Positions 12,802 to 27,383 of a DNA stretch of 64,000 bases are shown here, in pieces; the stretch's first letter is position 1; each line of letters starts with the position of its first letter. This DNA is from Thysanoteuthis rhombus (Eukaryota; Mollusca; Cephalopoda; Oegopsida; Thysanoteuthidae): contig OY735233.1 in the NCBI GenBank assembly GCA_963457665.1, positions 28,760,637-28,824,636 on the forward strand, written 5' to 3'. Both the position numbers and the translations under genes were made by a program. The notes under the pieces are model-generated. The model saw only the letters and a program-made list of their open reading frames with translations, did not search any database and was not told the origin of the DNA.

Positions 12802-13310
12802 ATGCGAACATTTAATGAGCAGGAAGCATGTATCCTTCTGGCGTTCGCAAAATGGAATCGACAGAACGAGAGTCGTATAGGGCGTCCACGTTCATCAACA
12901 ACAGAAAACAATATTTCGGGCGTTGGGACAAGTGCATCCATTCAAGATGATAGACGGCGCAAACCTCGTGATATGACTTTTGAACTTAATCTTTCGAAGT
13001 CAGTAGTCTTCGAAATTGGAATGTGTTATCTCGCCTGGTCCAAAAGCAGTTGACTGAAGAACACAAGTTCCAGTGCATGGGCGTTCCCTTCTAGCTTTCG
13101 GAACGATTAAAGGGAACTGGAGTACATGGGTGCAATACGTTACCCCGGAGACAAAGGTTGGTATAATAACTTGGAAGCATCCATCGTCGCCGACTATCGG
13201 AAAAATTCAAAGATCAGCAGTTAGCGTAGGAATAGATACTGTGCTACTTTTCCATTTAGTCGTCATGACTACATGGAAAAGTAGCACAGTAGTGCTGGTA
13301 ACATATGCAC
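12802..13310 (+). mobile_element. Mariner-like DNA transposon relic (transposase)
   Basis: The frame at 12802-13053 encodes a helix-turn-helix like segment with the linker RIGRPRSSTTENNI, then QDDRRRKPRDMTFELNLSKS, resembling the second DNA-binding half of mariner transposases. After a frameshift at about 13050 the frame from 13073 reads TPETK (13142) and KHPSSP (13175-13192) with SAVSVG downstream, the block that follows the first catalytic Asp in mariner (DD34D) enzymes. The catalytic Asp-Glu region is replaced by 'GNWSTW', so no activity is expected. Terminal inverted repeats were not identified. A strong hairpin lies at 13237-13291. Confidence 0.62.
13237..13291. repeat. Hairpin with perfect 19-bp arms
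   Basis: The arms at 13237-13255 and 13273-13291 are exact reverse complements. After one mismatch the stem gains 5 more pairs (13257-13261 with 13267-13271), leaving a 5-base loop. It lies inside the mariner-like relic. Confidence 0.85.
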
Positions 13311-13529
13311 AATGTTTCATTTCTATAGTAATAAACATAAATGTATGTACCTTACTTTTTGGACATCGCTTGTATATGTATTCGGTCAGGTCTTTCCGAC
13401 ACTCTGTCTATCTGCCTGTCCGTCTTTCAATTCGTCCACACGATACATATGAATTCCAATTGAATTTTGTAGACCACAGAAAAAAGTATATATTAACAAT
13501 TGTCTCATATAACATTATGTAATGTTGTG

Positions 13530-15560
13530 ATAGTGGTGATGATTTTTGTGAATAGTTTGTATACGCAGTTGAGTAGGCTTATAGGCCTATAGTTGTTGAG
13601 ATATTTCGGGTTTCCTTTTTTATATAAAAGCATTATGATAGCAGTGTTCCAATCATCTGGGACTTTACTGTGTTTTAAGTTGAAAAAGACGGCCAGTTTC
13701 CTGGTGATGATTTTACCGGCTTTTCGAAGTAAGTCGATGGTGATGTTTTCTGGTCCAGGGGCCGTTTTTTCTTCGCCTGTTTAATGCCTTGTTTCACCTC
13801 CCTGTTGTAAGTCCTCGAGTTGATTGCTCACGTCTTGCGTATCCTGTTGATTGTTTTATAGTCCTTGTTTGGACGAATAAAGTTTTTGGTAAAATTCTGT
13901 GGTATGTTCGACAATCCTGTCTCTGTCTGTTGTTAAGTTTCCATTTTCCTCAAGTATGCTTGTTATTGGTGTCATCCTGAGTTGAGGCCTTTTTTTTTAT
14001 GGGTTGGAAGCCCAGAACTCTTTCAAGAGTTGATTCGTTGATTGCCGTCGTGTATCTTCTTCTGTCTTCCCTTCATTTTTTCTTGATTAATTTATCTAGT
14101 TCGGCCTATTCAAGATTCTCTCACGTTGTTGCTGGTGGCTTGGGGTTTCTGCGTTTTTCCATAAGATTTCTGGCTTCGTCTGAGATTTTACTAAAGTTGT
14201 GTGCTCATTGGTTTGAATATAGTAGCGACTTCTATTATTGATGCTGTCATTTTGTTATTCAGTTCGTTGATGTTGTTCAGTAAGAATTCTCAATCTGTTT
14301 TTCAGTCTGAATTTGGAAGATCGTGTGTGATCTTTTGGTATGTTTAAAAGTTGCAGTTTTGTGTGAAACATCTTCCTGCGTTCTCTGTTGGTGTTTACTT
14401 AAATTTTTACATCGTACCATTCTGTGGTCGCTGCCTACATTGACCTAATTCAGAACTTGGATGTCCTTGACGATATCGTTTTTGTCCGTTAGGATGTAGT
14501 CTATTTCGTTTTTTGTTTAGTGATTGGTGCTCCTCCAGATCCATTTCCCGTTGGGTCCCTTCTTGAAGATGGTGTTCATGATTTTGAATCCATTAGCCGT
14601 TGCAAGTTTACAAGATCTTCTCCTCTCTTGTTCCGTACTTTGTATCCGAACTTGCCAACGCAATCTCTATTTCCTTGTCCTACCTGTGCGTTGAAGTCTT
14701 CCATGATAACATTGAAGTGTTTTCTGGTGTTTTGGAGTAGGGAGTTCAAGTCATCATAGAAGTTGTCTATTTCCTCTTGGGTTGATTGCAAAGTGGTAGC
14801 GTAGACTTGGATTATATTGAGTTTGTATCGCTTTAAAAGTTGTATGGTGACGCTAGGTCATAGACGGCTTTGAAGCAGGTCACATTGTCTTCGAGGTCCT
14901 TATTGATGAGAAAGCCTATTCCACTTTGTTTTATTTTCTCTTTTCCTTAGTTGTAAAGAAGATGTTGGCTCCTCACTTCGATTAGTTCTTCTCCGGGTCT
15001 TCTTACCACGCTAATGCCTATGATGTCCCATTTGACATTTCGATTTCACTTTCTAAATCGGTTAGGTGCATGTCAGTTGACAGTGTTCTGACGTTGTAGG
15101 TGCCTATGTATAATGCTGTCCTTTTGGTAACAGTTTTAGGGCTATGTTTAAATGGTCGCTTTTGGACCGATGACTTCTTAGGAATAGGTGTTTTCTTGAT
15201 GAAGGGTTTGGGTAGTTGATTTCGGAGCACATCACTCCCACACAAAGTAAGTGACATGGCTTAGTCTCTTGGGGCTGATGACCCAGCACGAACGGATGCT
15301 CTCTTGTAGTGTGGGTAGTCACCCTTGAAGCACATCACCCCCACCCAAAGCAAATGATGTGGCTAGGCCTTTTGGTTCCAAGGACCAAGCAGGAACGGCC
15401 GATTTAATTTTCAGTGTGCAAACCATGGAGAGTGATGGGCCATGCCCTGTCACGCGGGCCAATGACGTGTTCGCAGGGGTTCTGGTGGATCGGTCACTCT
15501 TGATGTGGGTCAGTGGCCTGAGAGCTCAACTGGCTCTTAGCACCCATCCCATCTGTTCTT
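13530..15560 (-). mobile_element. RTE-like LINE, 5' part with APE-type endonuclease
   Basis: On the minus strand the frame at 15257-15018 contains ALYIGTYNVRTLSTD, the start of an APE-type endonuclease (TYNVRTL). The frame at 14791-14576 contains FNVIMEDFNAQVGQGN followed by FGYKVRNKRGEDLV, the later DFN motif region. The remaining minus-strand DNA down to about 13540 corresponds to the EN-RT linker and RT start. Frame breaks between these blocks make it inactive. Its central part also occurs at 5330-5460, and the endonuclease part at 1-880. The 5' limit is uncertain. Confidence 0.7.
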
Positions 15561-15695
15561 GTAAGTAAAAAAAAAAAAATGAAAATAAAAAATTCATCAT
15601 AATTCTCCCTTATTTTTCAAGATTTCAACTTAGTTAATGCCCCGTCCCGAGGTGAGATTTTTGAGAAATTCAGTTCTATTCTTACCGACCTCATC

Positions 15696-15764
<69 letters not shown>

Positions 15765-16000
15765 TACCCCTGGAATCTATATTCAAAATTCTAGCAAAAT
15801 ATTGTAAATATAATTTGAAATAAAATCGAAATCAAATACTACTTATCTGTGGTCAGATTAGACTTTTGGGTTGCAAGTTGCGTGATTGTCCATACGACAG
15901 TCACAATTCGAAGTTTTTAGAATTCAACCATTTTTTTATTTTGTCGAGGAGTCTCCTTCCCTTTTCAACCTTACTTGGATGTCTAAATACTGTTAATATA
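15560..16000. other. Unassigned stretch containing a GA microsatellite
   Basis: A long GA run occupies about 15698-15760. The rest shows nothing recognisable. Confidence 0.6.
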
Positions 16001-16004
16001 TTGT

Positions 16005-16437
16005 ACCCCACCCCAATCTGTCAGTTATTGTGGTGAACAGTGATAAGATGATTGACCATGACATAATGTTGGGAGAGTTGAGAACTATGCAACGTGCACA
16101 TGAGAAAATTATGCTAAGCCTCACATGAAGAGACCACACGACAGCACAGAACATCTGGGAAAAGACAAGAGTCAAGGACATCATAGAATCCATTGAAAAG
16201 CTCAATTGGCAGTGGTTTGCCCATGTTGCGAGAATGGCCTGCAACCGAATGACATTGCGACTCACGACATAGATCCCCCTAGATCACATGTGCAACCGAG
16301 GCCGGCAGAATATTAGATGGGGAGACGAGCTAGACAAAATCAGAAAGTACTGGCTCCACAACGCCCATGATGGAGAAGTGTGGCGAATCCTTGGGAAGGT
16401 CTGTGTCCAACGACGGATGATGATGAACGTAAGACCA
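16005..16437 (+). mobile_element. RTE-like LINE, 3' end
   Basis: Plus-strand translation in shifting frames gives the terminal RT block: RTMQRAHEKIM-like (16081-16110), DHTTAQ, KLNWQWFAHVARM-like and YWLHNAHDGEVWRILGKVCV near 16348-16410. It ends in TGATGATGA at 16417-16425. Stops and frameshifts are present. Confidence 0.7.
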
Positions 16438-16486
16438 GAATTTAAAATAGGTTTACTGATTCTGTTTTCTGAGTCGATTTTGATAT

Positions 16487-16630
16487 AGATTTCAATGACT
16501 TTCCTTCTAATCCTCCATGATAAATATCATTAAAATATCACGGGTGAAATTCATACACACTTGATGAAAAAAATGTGAAAATCCAGTAAAATTCATTCAT
16601 GGAAGATTAGAAGGAAAGTCATTGAAATCT
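16487..16630. mobile_element. 144-bp MITE-like element with 34-bp terminal inverted repeats
   Basis: The ends 16487-16520 and 16597-16630 are reverse complements over 34 bases with a single mismatch (33/34). The 76-base centre is AT-rich and non-coding. Size and structure fit a miniature inverted-repeat element or a folded DNA. A target-site duplication is not obvious. It lies about 50 bp after the 3' end of an RTE fragment. Confidence 0.6.
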
Positions 16631-16639
16631 GTCATACAG

Positions 16640-19000
16640 TTCATGAAGTACCCTGAAGGAAAAGTCATGTGACCTATACTCGAAGAATAACAATAAAAGT
16701 AATGAAATACTAACGGAAGTATACCCAGGTTATAAAAGACGTAATTCCTCTCACTAAAATAAATTTTTACATTCGCTCTTAGGATGGTTTTGAAAATTAC
16801 AAAATGAACAAACTTACATTTTTCAGATAGGCGTGTTACAACATTCTGACAACTTTATTCAATTTAGATATTGAAAGAAAATAAGAAAAATGAAAGGGAC
16901 GCAGTATGTGTAGGAGGAAAACAAATATTCAGATGATAAATTTCTCACTTGCAGCGTGTCCATTTTCTGAACATGTGTTGTATAATGAGTCCATTTGGTA
17001 TCGATTGATTTTTGAATTGCGTCAAGGTTTTTTGCTGGAATAAAGTTCAGACATCTGCTACGCTCGCTTATGACTCTCTGCCAATAAGCTGCAATGAACT
17101 CATTCATTTCTATATGCTTCACAGAAAAAGGAAAAGGAAAAGCAAACCATCATTCAGTGAGGACTTTCTTCTGTGTTTTACAATAGATTCATTATGTTTA
17201 TAAGGAAAGATACCCATTACCCACACATATATACACAAATGTTATGTAGAGCTTGGTGTACATCTATGATTGTACATTTATTTCTGCATATCTGTGCATA
17301 TCTATGTATAAAGTAACAGTGCTTATCTATCTTTGTATCAGGGCTTGGTATGCTCATCGTAGCACGGTGGTTAGCGAGCTAGTTTTGCAGACCTATTCGA
17401 TCCTCACTGAGTGCTCCATGTGTGTGGTATTGTGTCAAACTTCATAAAAATCGTTATCAGGAATTGTAACATTTGCTCAATTTCAAATCAAGGCTAAGAT
17501 TTGAATTTGGATGATGATAATTTCTCAAACCTACCTAAACTCTCGGCGTTACGTAACCTCTCGAGCCTAGCATTCCCGTACTTTCATATCCGTAATATGA
17601 TATAAAACGTGCGTGTACGATGTGTGCACTGAAAGTTTTTGTTCATATTTAAAAATATGTGTTTAATTTGTGTGTGTGGATATAATGGCATTCAAACAAC
17701 TCGTGTTACTGGATGATATATCCAAAAAAGTATAAACCAGGTATCCTAATACACACACTACCCACACGCAAATCCACATACTCCCAACGCACTCATTAAC
17801 CATCTTATTTTTTCAAGAACCAGACACAGACAGCATCAGAAGTTATCTAAACACCTAAACGCACATTACACGTCCCTTGTTTCTCCAGCCCAACTATGCC
17901 TTATTTCCCCTTTCTTTCTTCCTTTATCTCCAGGAGACAGCCAGTTTCTTCAATTCTCATTTATCCATTTATGCGTCTGCTATCAATATGCAACAGGTCT
18001 CTGATTCTATACTTCTATGTACAATAACTTCTGATGAAGCTTTAAGAATAATATGAAATACATCGTTTTATCTTAATAATACATTTTTAGACGTAACACA
18101 TGTCTTCTCAATCTTTCATTGTCCACAATGTGATTTACTACTACCATATATCGAATTTCATATAAGCGTAAATGGGCTTACCAGCACGTATTTGTGAGCT
18201 TGGAAATGCATACATATCCACCCATATCCATCACGTGTATCTATCACGTATCATCTTTATATTTGAGAGTATGAAAATGTCTGTTGATATTCGGATGTTT
18301 ATTAGTTAGTACATATGTATTTGTTAGGATCCTTAATCTTTGGAACGATGACAGATTCATTGAATGCTGGAGGAACACATTTTTTATTCTTTCATCTTAT
18401 CTTTTTGGTTTCAAATACGTGTGATTTTTGTGTACTAATTTCGACCTCTTTGCCGTCATCAGCACAGGGTCAGAATGAGAGAAATAGTTCTCGTTGGTTC
18501 AGATATAATAGTGGCCTCCTGGCGGTGGATGTTGCTAAAACCACGTCATTCAAATCGTCTGTCTGTGAAGAATCAGTGGCATCAAATAATAAGCACTCTT
18601 TCTTCATGCTGTTTTTTTTAATTATTTTATGTCGATTAGTGAAAGTGTATGCAGGTGCGTCTGAGCATATGTGTAGATGTATGTATGAATGTATGTATGT
18701 GTATGTAAGTGTGCTGTTGCGTCTTAGTGTGTGTTCATGGTATATTCATTTCTTACGCCGTTTGATTGTATCAATATTTCGAGGATTTTTTTGATCTATG
18801 AAAATCATTAATGACGAGGGTTCTTTTACCATACCAGCTGTGTAAAATATGCTAATGTCTCATTATTTTAATGAGATGAATCATCCACCTGTCTTCATAG
18901 ACTTCAGATATTGTGGTGATTTGTTGGCCATGTACTTCTCGATCTTTTCCATGGTGATAAATTTGGCATCTTGACTGAAATAGTCACCAACGTAGGATTG
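16640..19000. other. Unassigned stretch
   Basis: No gene supported. The 159-residue open frame at 18315-18794 lacks any recognisable domain and its C-terminal part comes from a low-complexity TG/TA tract, so I do not call it. A tRNA-like block at 17345-17420 is listed separately. Confidence 0.5.
17345..17420 (+). repeat. Possible tRNA-derived SINE head
   Basis: A Pol III A-box-like stretch ('cacggtggttagcgagc' at 17363-17379) is followed about 20 bases later by a B-box-like 'attcgatcctc' (17395-17405). The sequence cannot be folded into a standard tRNA by eye. Which repeat family it belongs to is unknown. Confidence 0.35.
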
Positions 19001-19009
19001 TTGACATTG

Positions 19010-19320
19010 ATTTCTGGTAACATCTCAAAATCAAATTTTTGTCAATTTCAGCATTTTCCAATCTAAGGGAGATACCAGCATGCTATGAGGGGTTACTTGT
19101 CCCAAGGATGGTGGCACTGACCTCTGATGACCTCTAAAGGTCAATTTAGGGCTACGTTTTAGGGTCTGGGTAATTCCAGCATTTTCATATCCGAGGGAGA
19201 CGGTCGCTCCTTACGAGCTGCAAATTCATGTACAAGAGTAACTTGACTCCAGGATGAATATAGGATTGGTGAAGTTTACCATTGGTAACCAAATTCCTCA
19301 TTTACAAATTTATAGGTCAC
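19010..19320 (-). repeat. Dispersed repeat with 'aggtcatcagaggtc' core
   Basis: The minus strand carries 'aggtcatcagaggtcagtg' (19117-19135) and 'atgctg(g)aat' anchors, which recur in the 53.9-54.8 kb region in plus orientation. The role is unknown. Confidence 0.4.
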
Positions 19321-19616
19321 AATTAAATTTTTGTCATTTACCATTTTCAATTCTGAGGTTGATAAGTATTTTTTAAAACTAATTTTGCGTAATTTTAAGC
19401 AATCTATTCACCAATATAATTCGCATTCCTCTGTTGTTATGATTTTTTTTTGTATCTGGATGGGTTTGATGGGGGTGGGTACAGTATGCACCCTCATTGA
19501 TTTTATGAAATATGATTATCCTGTGTTTTTCAGTTTGCTTCATATTAGGACAGGTCTGTTTATATGAAGTCCCCCCAGGGAAGGCTGTGTACCTCAGCTA
19601 GTATGTATGTATGAAC

Positions 19617-24077
<4,461 letters not shown>

Positions 24078-24183
24078 GTTGCAGCGATGCCGAATCCACG
24101 AAAATTTTCGAGAAAATGTATTCTTTTCCTCGTGACGAGTGTGGTTGTTACTATGTTGCTATTACCAGCTGAAATCTTTGAAT
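24078..24183 (+). CDS. Sulfotransferase exon 1: start codon and membrane anchor
   Basis: First coding exon of a Gal/GlcNAc-6-O-sulfotransferase-like enzyme. The ATG at 24087 has G at -3. It opens a short basic cytosolic tail (residues 1-10, MPNPRKFSRK) followed by a hydrophobic stretch (about residues 11-27), the arrangement of a type II Golgi anchor. A splice acceptor (attgcag, ending 24077) precedes the ATG by only 9 bases, so an upstream non-coding exon is expected. The donor GTAAAT begins at 24184 after one base of codon 33 (phase 1). Joining to the next exon gives Tyr33 and keeps the frame. The anchor role is inferred from position and hydropathy; the sequence is not conserved enough to prove it alone. 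Confidence 0.72.
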
Positions 24184-25119
24184 GTAAATATCTTTTGTTT
24201 ATCTCTTGTCAGGGACATAACTATAAAAACTATTTCAACTTGGGATACGACTTGACTAACCTGAATTAAAAACTTACCGAAAATATCTATGTCTAGCATT
24301 TGTCTTGTGGAAAGAACTAGTAAATCAGAAACTTTGTCTGGTTACTCATCGATCGAATCAGTGGTAGATGCTTGGAGTGCATCCACTATAGGTAGTAAAA
24401 TTCATTTCTGAGTGATAGTCACACAATTCGGCTCAGCATGTACTGAACTCTGGCTACGGCAGGAAAATAGTCTTCATCATAGAAAATTTAAATTCATTTG
24501 AAAATATTTTGAAAATAAATGATTTCGTACAAATTTCATTGTCAAAAGATACTGACACACAAAAAGGTTTTGTTTGAAATCAGTGTGTATTTCCATCCCC
24601 TGTGTGTATCTGAAGGAGTTTACAATGCCATAACTACAGGAAAAAAAGTCAGTTTTCAGTCAGTCTAGGTTTTAACCCGACATTTTGGATGAGTAGTGAT
24701 CGCTCAAATTCGTGAGCCTGTTAGGGAGTACTTGATAATAATCAAGAACTGTGTGCAACATAAACCCTGGACAGCCCAAAGTACGTATGAGCTGAAATAG
24801 CATGATAAAAACAAGAAAAATGAAGCTCGAGAGCTAATTGGAATACTTAATTGCAAGATATCAGATAACAATTTAGCCCGGTTTACAAATTGCTGATAGG
24901 CTTAACTTCCAAAATTAATTGTTTTAAAAAATACTTTCGCATGATAAGTGCTACTGATATCCATCAAAAATAGCAGAATATTTGGATTGATAATGATCAC
25001 TGAAACTAAATTGAATGGGTCAGTAAAATGTCTGCAATATTCATAGTATCATATCGCACGAATCCACGGGCAAATGTTACTAAAAATTTCTCTGCAAGTA
25101 CAAGTAGTTTAGTTTTACG

Positions 25120-25195
25120 CTACACAGTACGTAAAAGCAAACAAGATGTAACTGTACTTATCTATTGGAACATATTTTAGAGAACTTCGGGTATC
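25120..25195 (+). repeat. Diverged copy of the exon 3 donor region
   Basis: It shares 'acacagtacgtaaaa' and much of the following 60 bases with 26891-26965, by eye about three quarters identical. It lies in the intron between exons 2 and 3. It may be a relic of a duplicated exon or a dispersed repeat that donated the exon 3 splice donor. Confidence 0.55.
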
Positions 25196-25558
25196 TAAAG
25201 AACATTAGACTTTCGAACACTCTCACAAGTGTTTTGTGATACTTGCTTTCCATGCGAGATAAGTATCTTTGACATGCTAAAACTTGCTTTTATGTTTTGA
25301 TAGGTAGATAGTGACTATAAAAACCTTTGTCTTACATGACAATCATATATCTAATCAAATATATTCATGGTTGTAATTGCATGTTAATATTTTGAAAAAC
25401 CTTGATAAATATATTTAAAGGATGAAAAAAATACTTTAAAATATTGTTAGGCCCTAGAAGGTCACCAGAAGTCGATTTACCATAGATTCATATAATTTCA
25501 ATGTGAATTTAGTGATGATATGTTTTAAATCATCGAATGCGGGCATTTTTCGTTACAG

Positions 25559-25699
25559 ATCATGGTTATTTACGTAGGATTTTGTCAACGGATTTGACGA
25601 ATCTGCCAGCTGAATTTAATTGGTCCCTAGGGCGAGTAGAGGAAGTTTCAAAGAATGTCAAAAACGAAAATATTCTTACAGAGAAAGAAGAACAAATTG
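25559..25699 (+). CDS. Sulfotransferase exon 2: lumenal stem
   Basis: It encodes residues 33-80. The acceptor is 'cgttacag' (ending 25558) and the donor is a strong GTGAGT at 25700. It enters with two bases completing codon 33 and leaves one base of codon 80 (phase 1 at both ends, so the exon length is a multiple of three). The product is charged and partly helical, with one N-glycosylation sequon (Asn53-Trp-Ser). That fits the poorly conserved stem between the Golgi anchor and the catalytic domain. A phase 1/1 exon can be skipped without shifting the frame. Confidence 0.68.
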
Positions 25700-26854
25700 G
25701 TGAGTGCAGTCATCTATTTACTTTCCCACATTTCTTGATGTAGATATCCAACTATAAGATCAAGTAATTTGATCATAACAATAGGTCGTTTCTTAAACGA
25801 GAGTTTGATAAAATATCTATCATCAAAATTTCCACACACTTCCCTTGAGTGCTTTGGGGAGGAACCCAATATCTATGTGAACGATATTAGGACTCTCACC
25901 TGGGAGTGAAAACTTGTATAAACAGGACGAAAGTGATTTTTCACTTATGAACAAATCAGTGAAATCAATAATGGGAGTTTAGCTTGTAAAAAGAAACAGA
26001 TGATCACAATGGTCGATAATGAGTATAAAAATGAAGTGAGACCATTATTGATTTCAAGAATTCAATATGAGTAAAATACGATGCATGTTTTGAATAGAAC
26101 ATCAGACAAGCCTGGCTGCTTCAGGGTCAAAATTCACTCTAACAAGAGCTCTAGTAAAAATAATCAAAACATTCGCAATGTAAGGGGACTTGATGAAATA
26201 GAATTTAGATATTTTTCTAGATAAATGACATGAAAAGCTAGATAATTCTACTTATAATTCGAGTCAATTTAAATGTTCACTGAAAACTAGCATACATTTT
26301 CTCCTTCTCTCTTTATTTTTTCTTCCCCTGTCTTTCTCTTTCCATCTCCCTTTCGTTGTTAAATGACGTAGGCATAAAATCTGTCTCCTCGTTTCCCCTT
26401 TCTCTATATCCATCCATTTAAACGATGTTGGCAGAGGTATACGCTGTCTGTGGGCTTTGTAAGTGCTTTGCTATTTCTAATGTATTTAAACGAAAGTCTG
26501 CTTCTTTTTTTTTTCAAAATAATTGAACTTTCATCTGCATTTAGCTTTTGTTGTACAATGTATATACATATATCAAGTGGATGAAATTTAGATTTTACTT
26601 GGTCTGGAATACCAGCGACAATCTTAGCCATGGAACAGGCCCCGTAGATAGTTGGAGTGGAAAGTTGAAGAGATAAAATAATGTTAAGGATAATTACAAA
26701 TATAATCATCATTAAAACGGTCTTGAGAATTGTGTGCGATGATTGAAAGAGATTACGACTTTAACTTCATTTCTCTGTGCAAAGCACATTTTCTATTACT
26801 TAAATCTGTGAAAAACGTGTGAATCTGTTTAGCATATTTTATAAATAATTACAG

Positions 26855-26905
26855 ATGAACTTGGTATTCGTTTACAGCCAAGAGATTCTCCTACAAACAC
26901 AGTAC
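26855..26905 (+). CDS. Sulfotransferase exon 3: short stem microexon
   Basis: A 51-base exon for residues 80-97 (DELGIRLQPRDSPTNTVQ after splicing). The acceptor is 'aattacag' (ending 26854). Two donors are possible: GTACGT at 26902 and GTAAAA at 26906. Only the second leaves phase 1 and keeps exon 4 in frame, so it was chosen. Like exon 2 it is a multiple of three and symmetric (1/1), so it may be optional. The sequence around its donor has a diverged copy in the previous intron at 25120-25195. Confidence 0.5.
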
Positions 26906-27202
26906 GTAAAAACAAGCAGAATGTAACACTTCTTATTTATGGAGACATATTTTTAGAGGACTTTGGATGGACTTTTTCTGTAATTTAACTTTGATAAATA
27001 TATCTATAATCTACTTGGTGGTGGTGGTGGCGAGTATGTATACCACCAATAGCCAGTTTTGTGGGATATTAGTGACGATTTTTATTCCCAAGCAGTCGTT
27101 ACATTCACGTACTTATAAAATATAAAACAATCTGTCTGTCTGTCTGCCTGCCTACTTTTTTATATTTGGATAATGAAATTTTCTGATATGATTTGTTTGC
27201 AG

Positions 27203-27383
27203 AAAGGAAATCAAACGGAATAAAAAAAGTCATCATCCTTGCCTACATGCGGAGTGGTTCCAGCCTGACGGGGAAACTTTTGGAGCAAAGTGACAATTCC
27301 ATTTATTTCTTTGAGCCTCTTCGTTCCTTAGAATGGTCGTACTCGAGAAGACTTCCCTTGGTAGATTTTAATAACAATACCAG
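27203..27383 (+). CDS. Sulfotransferase exon 4: 5'-PAPS-binding loop
   Basis: It encodes residues 97-157. The core is KKVIILAYMRSGSSLTGKLL, with the 5'-phosphosulfate-binding (5'-PSB) loop RSGSS at residues 113-117 (27250-27264), followed by IYFFEPLRSLEW. These match the first half of the catalytic fold in the CHST1-7 family, which moves sulfate from PAPS to carbon 6 of galactose or N-acetylglucosamine on glycans in the Golgi lumen. The acceptor is 'tttgtttgcag' (ending 27202) and the donor is GTAAGA at 27384, phase 2. A sequon (NNT) sits at the 3' end. This exon has no 3'-PSB, so it needs a downstream exon; both 35465 and 47235 supply the required single base. I see no second 5'-PSB exon in the window. 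Confidence 0.9.

Noticed and set aside
18315-18794. 159-codon open frame
   Set aside because: No recognisable domain; hydrophobic and TG-derived low-complexity sequence at the end; no splice or polyadenylation context. Not called as a gene.
26902-26903. GTACGT as the exon 3 donor
   Set aside because: It would leave phase 0 and put exon 4 out of frame (the RSGSS frame is lost); the donor 4 bases downstream keeps the frame.
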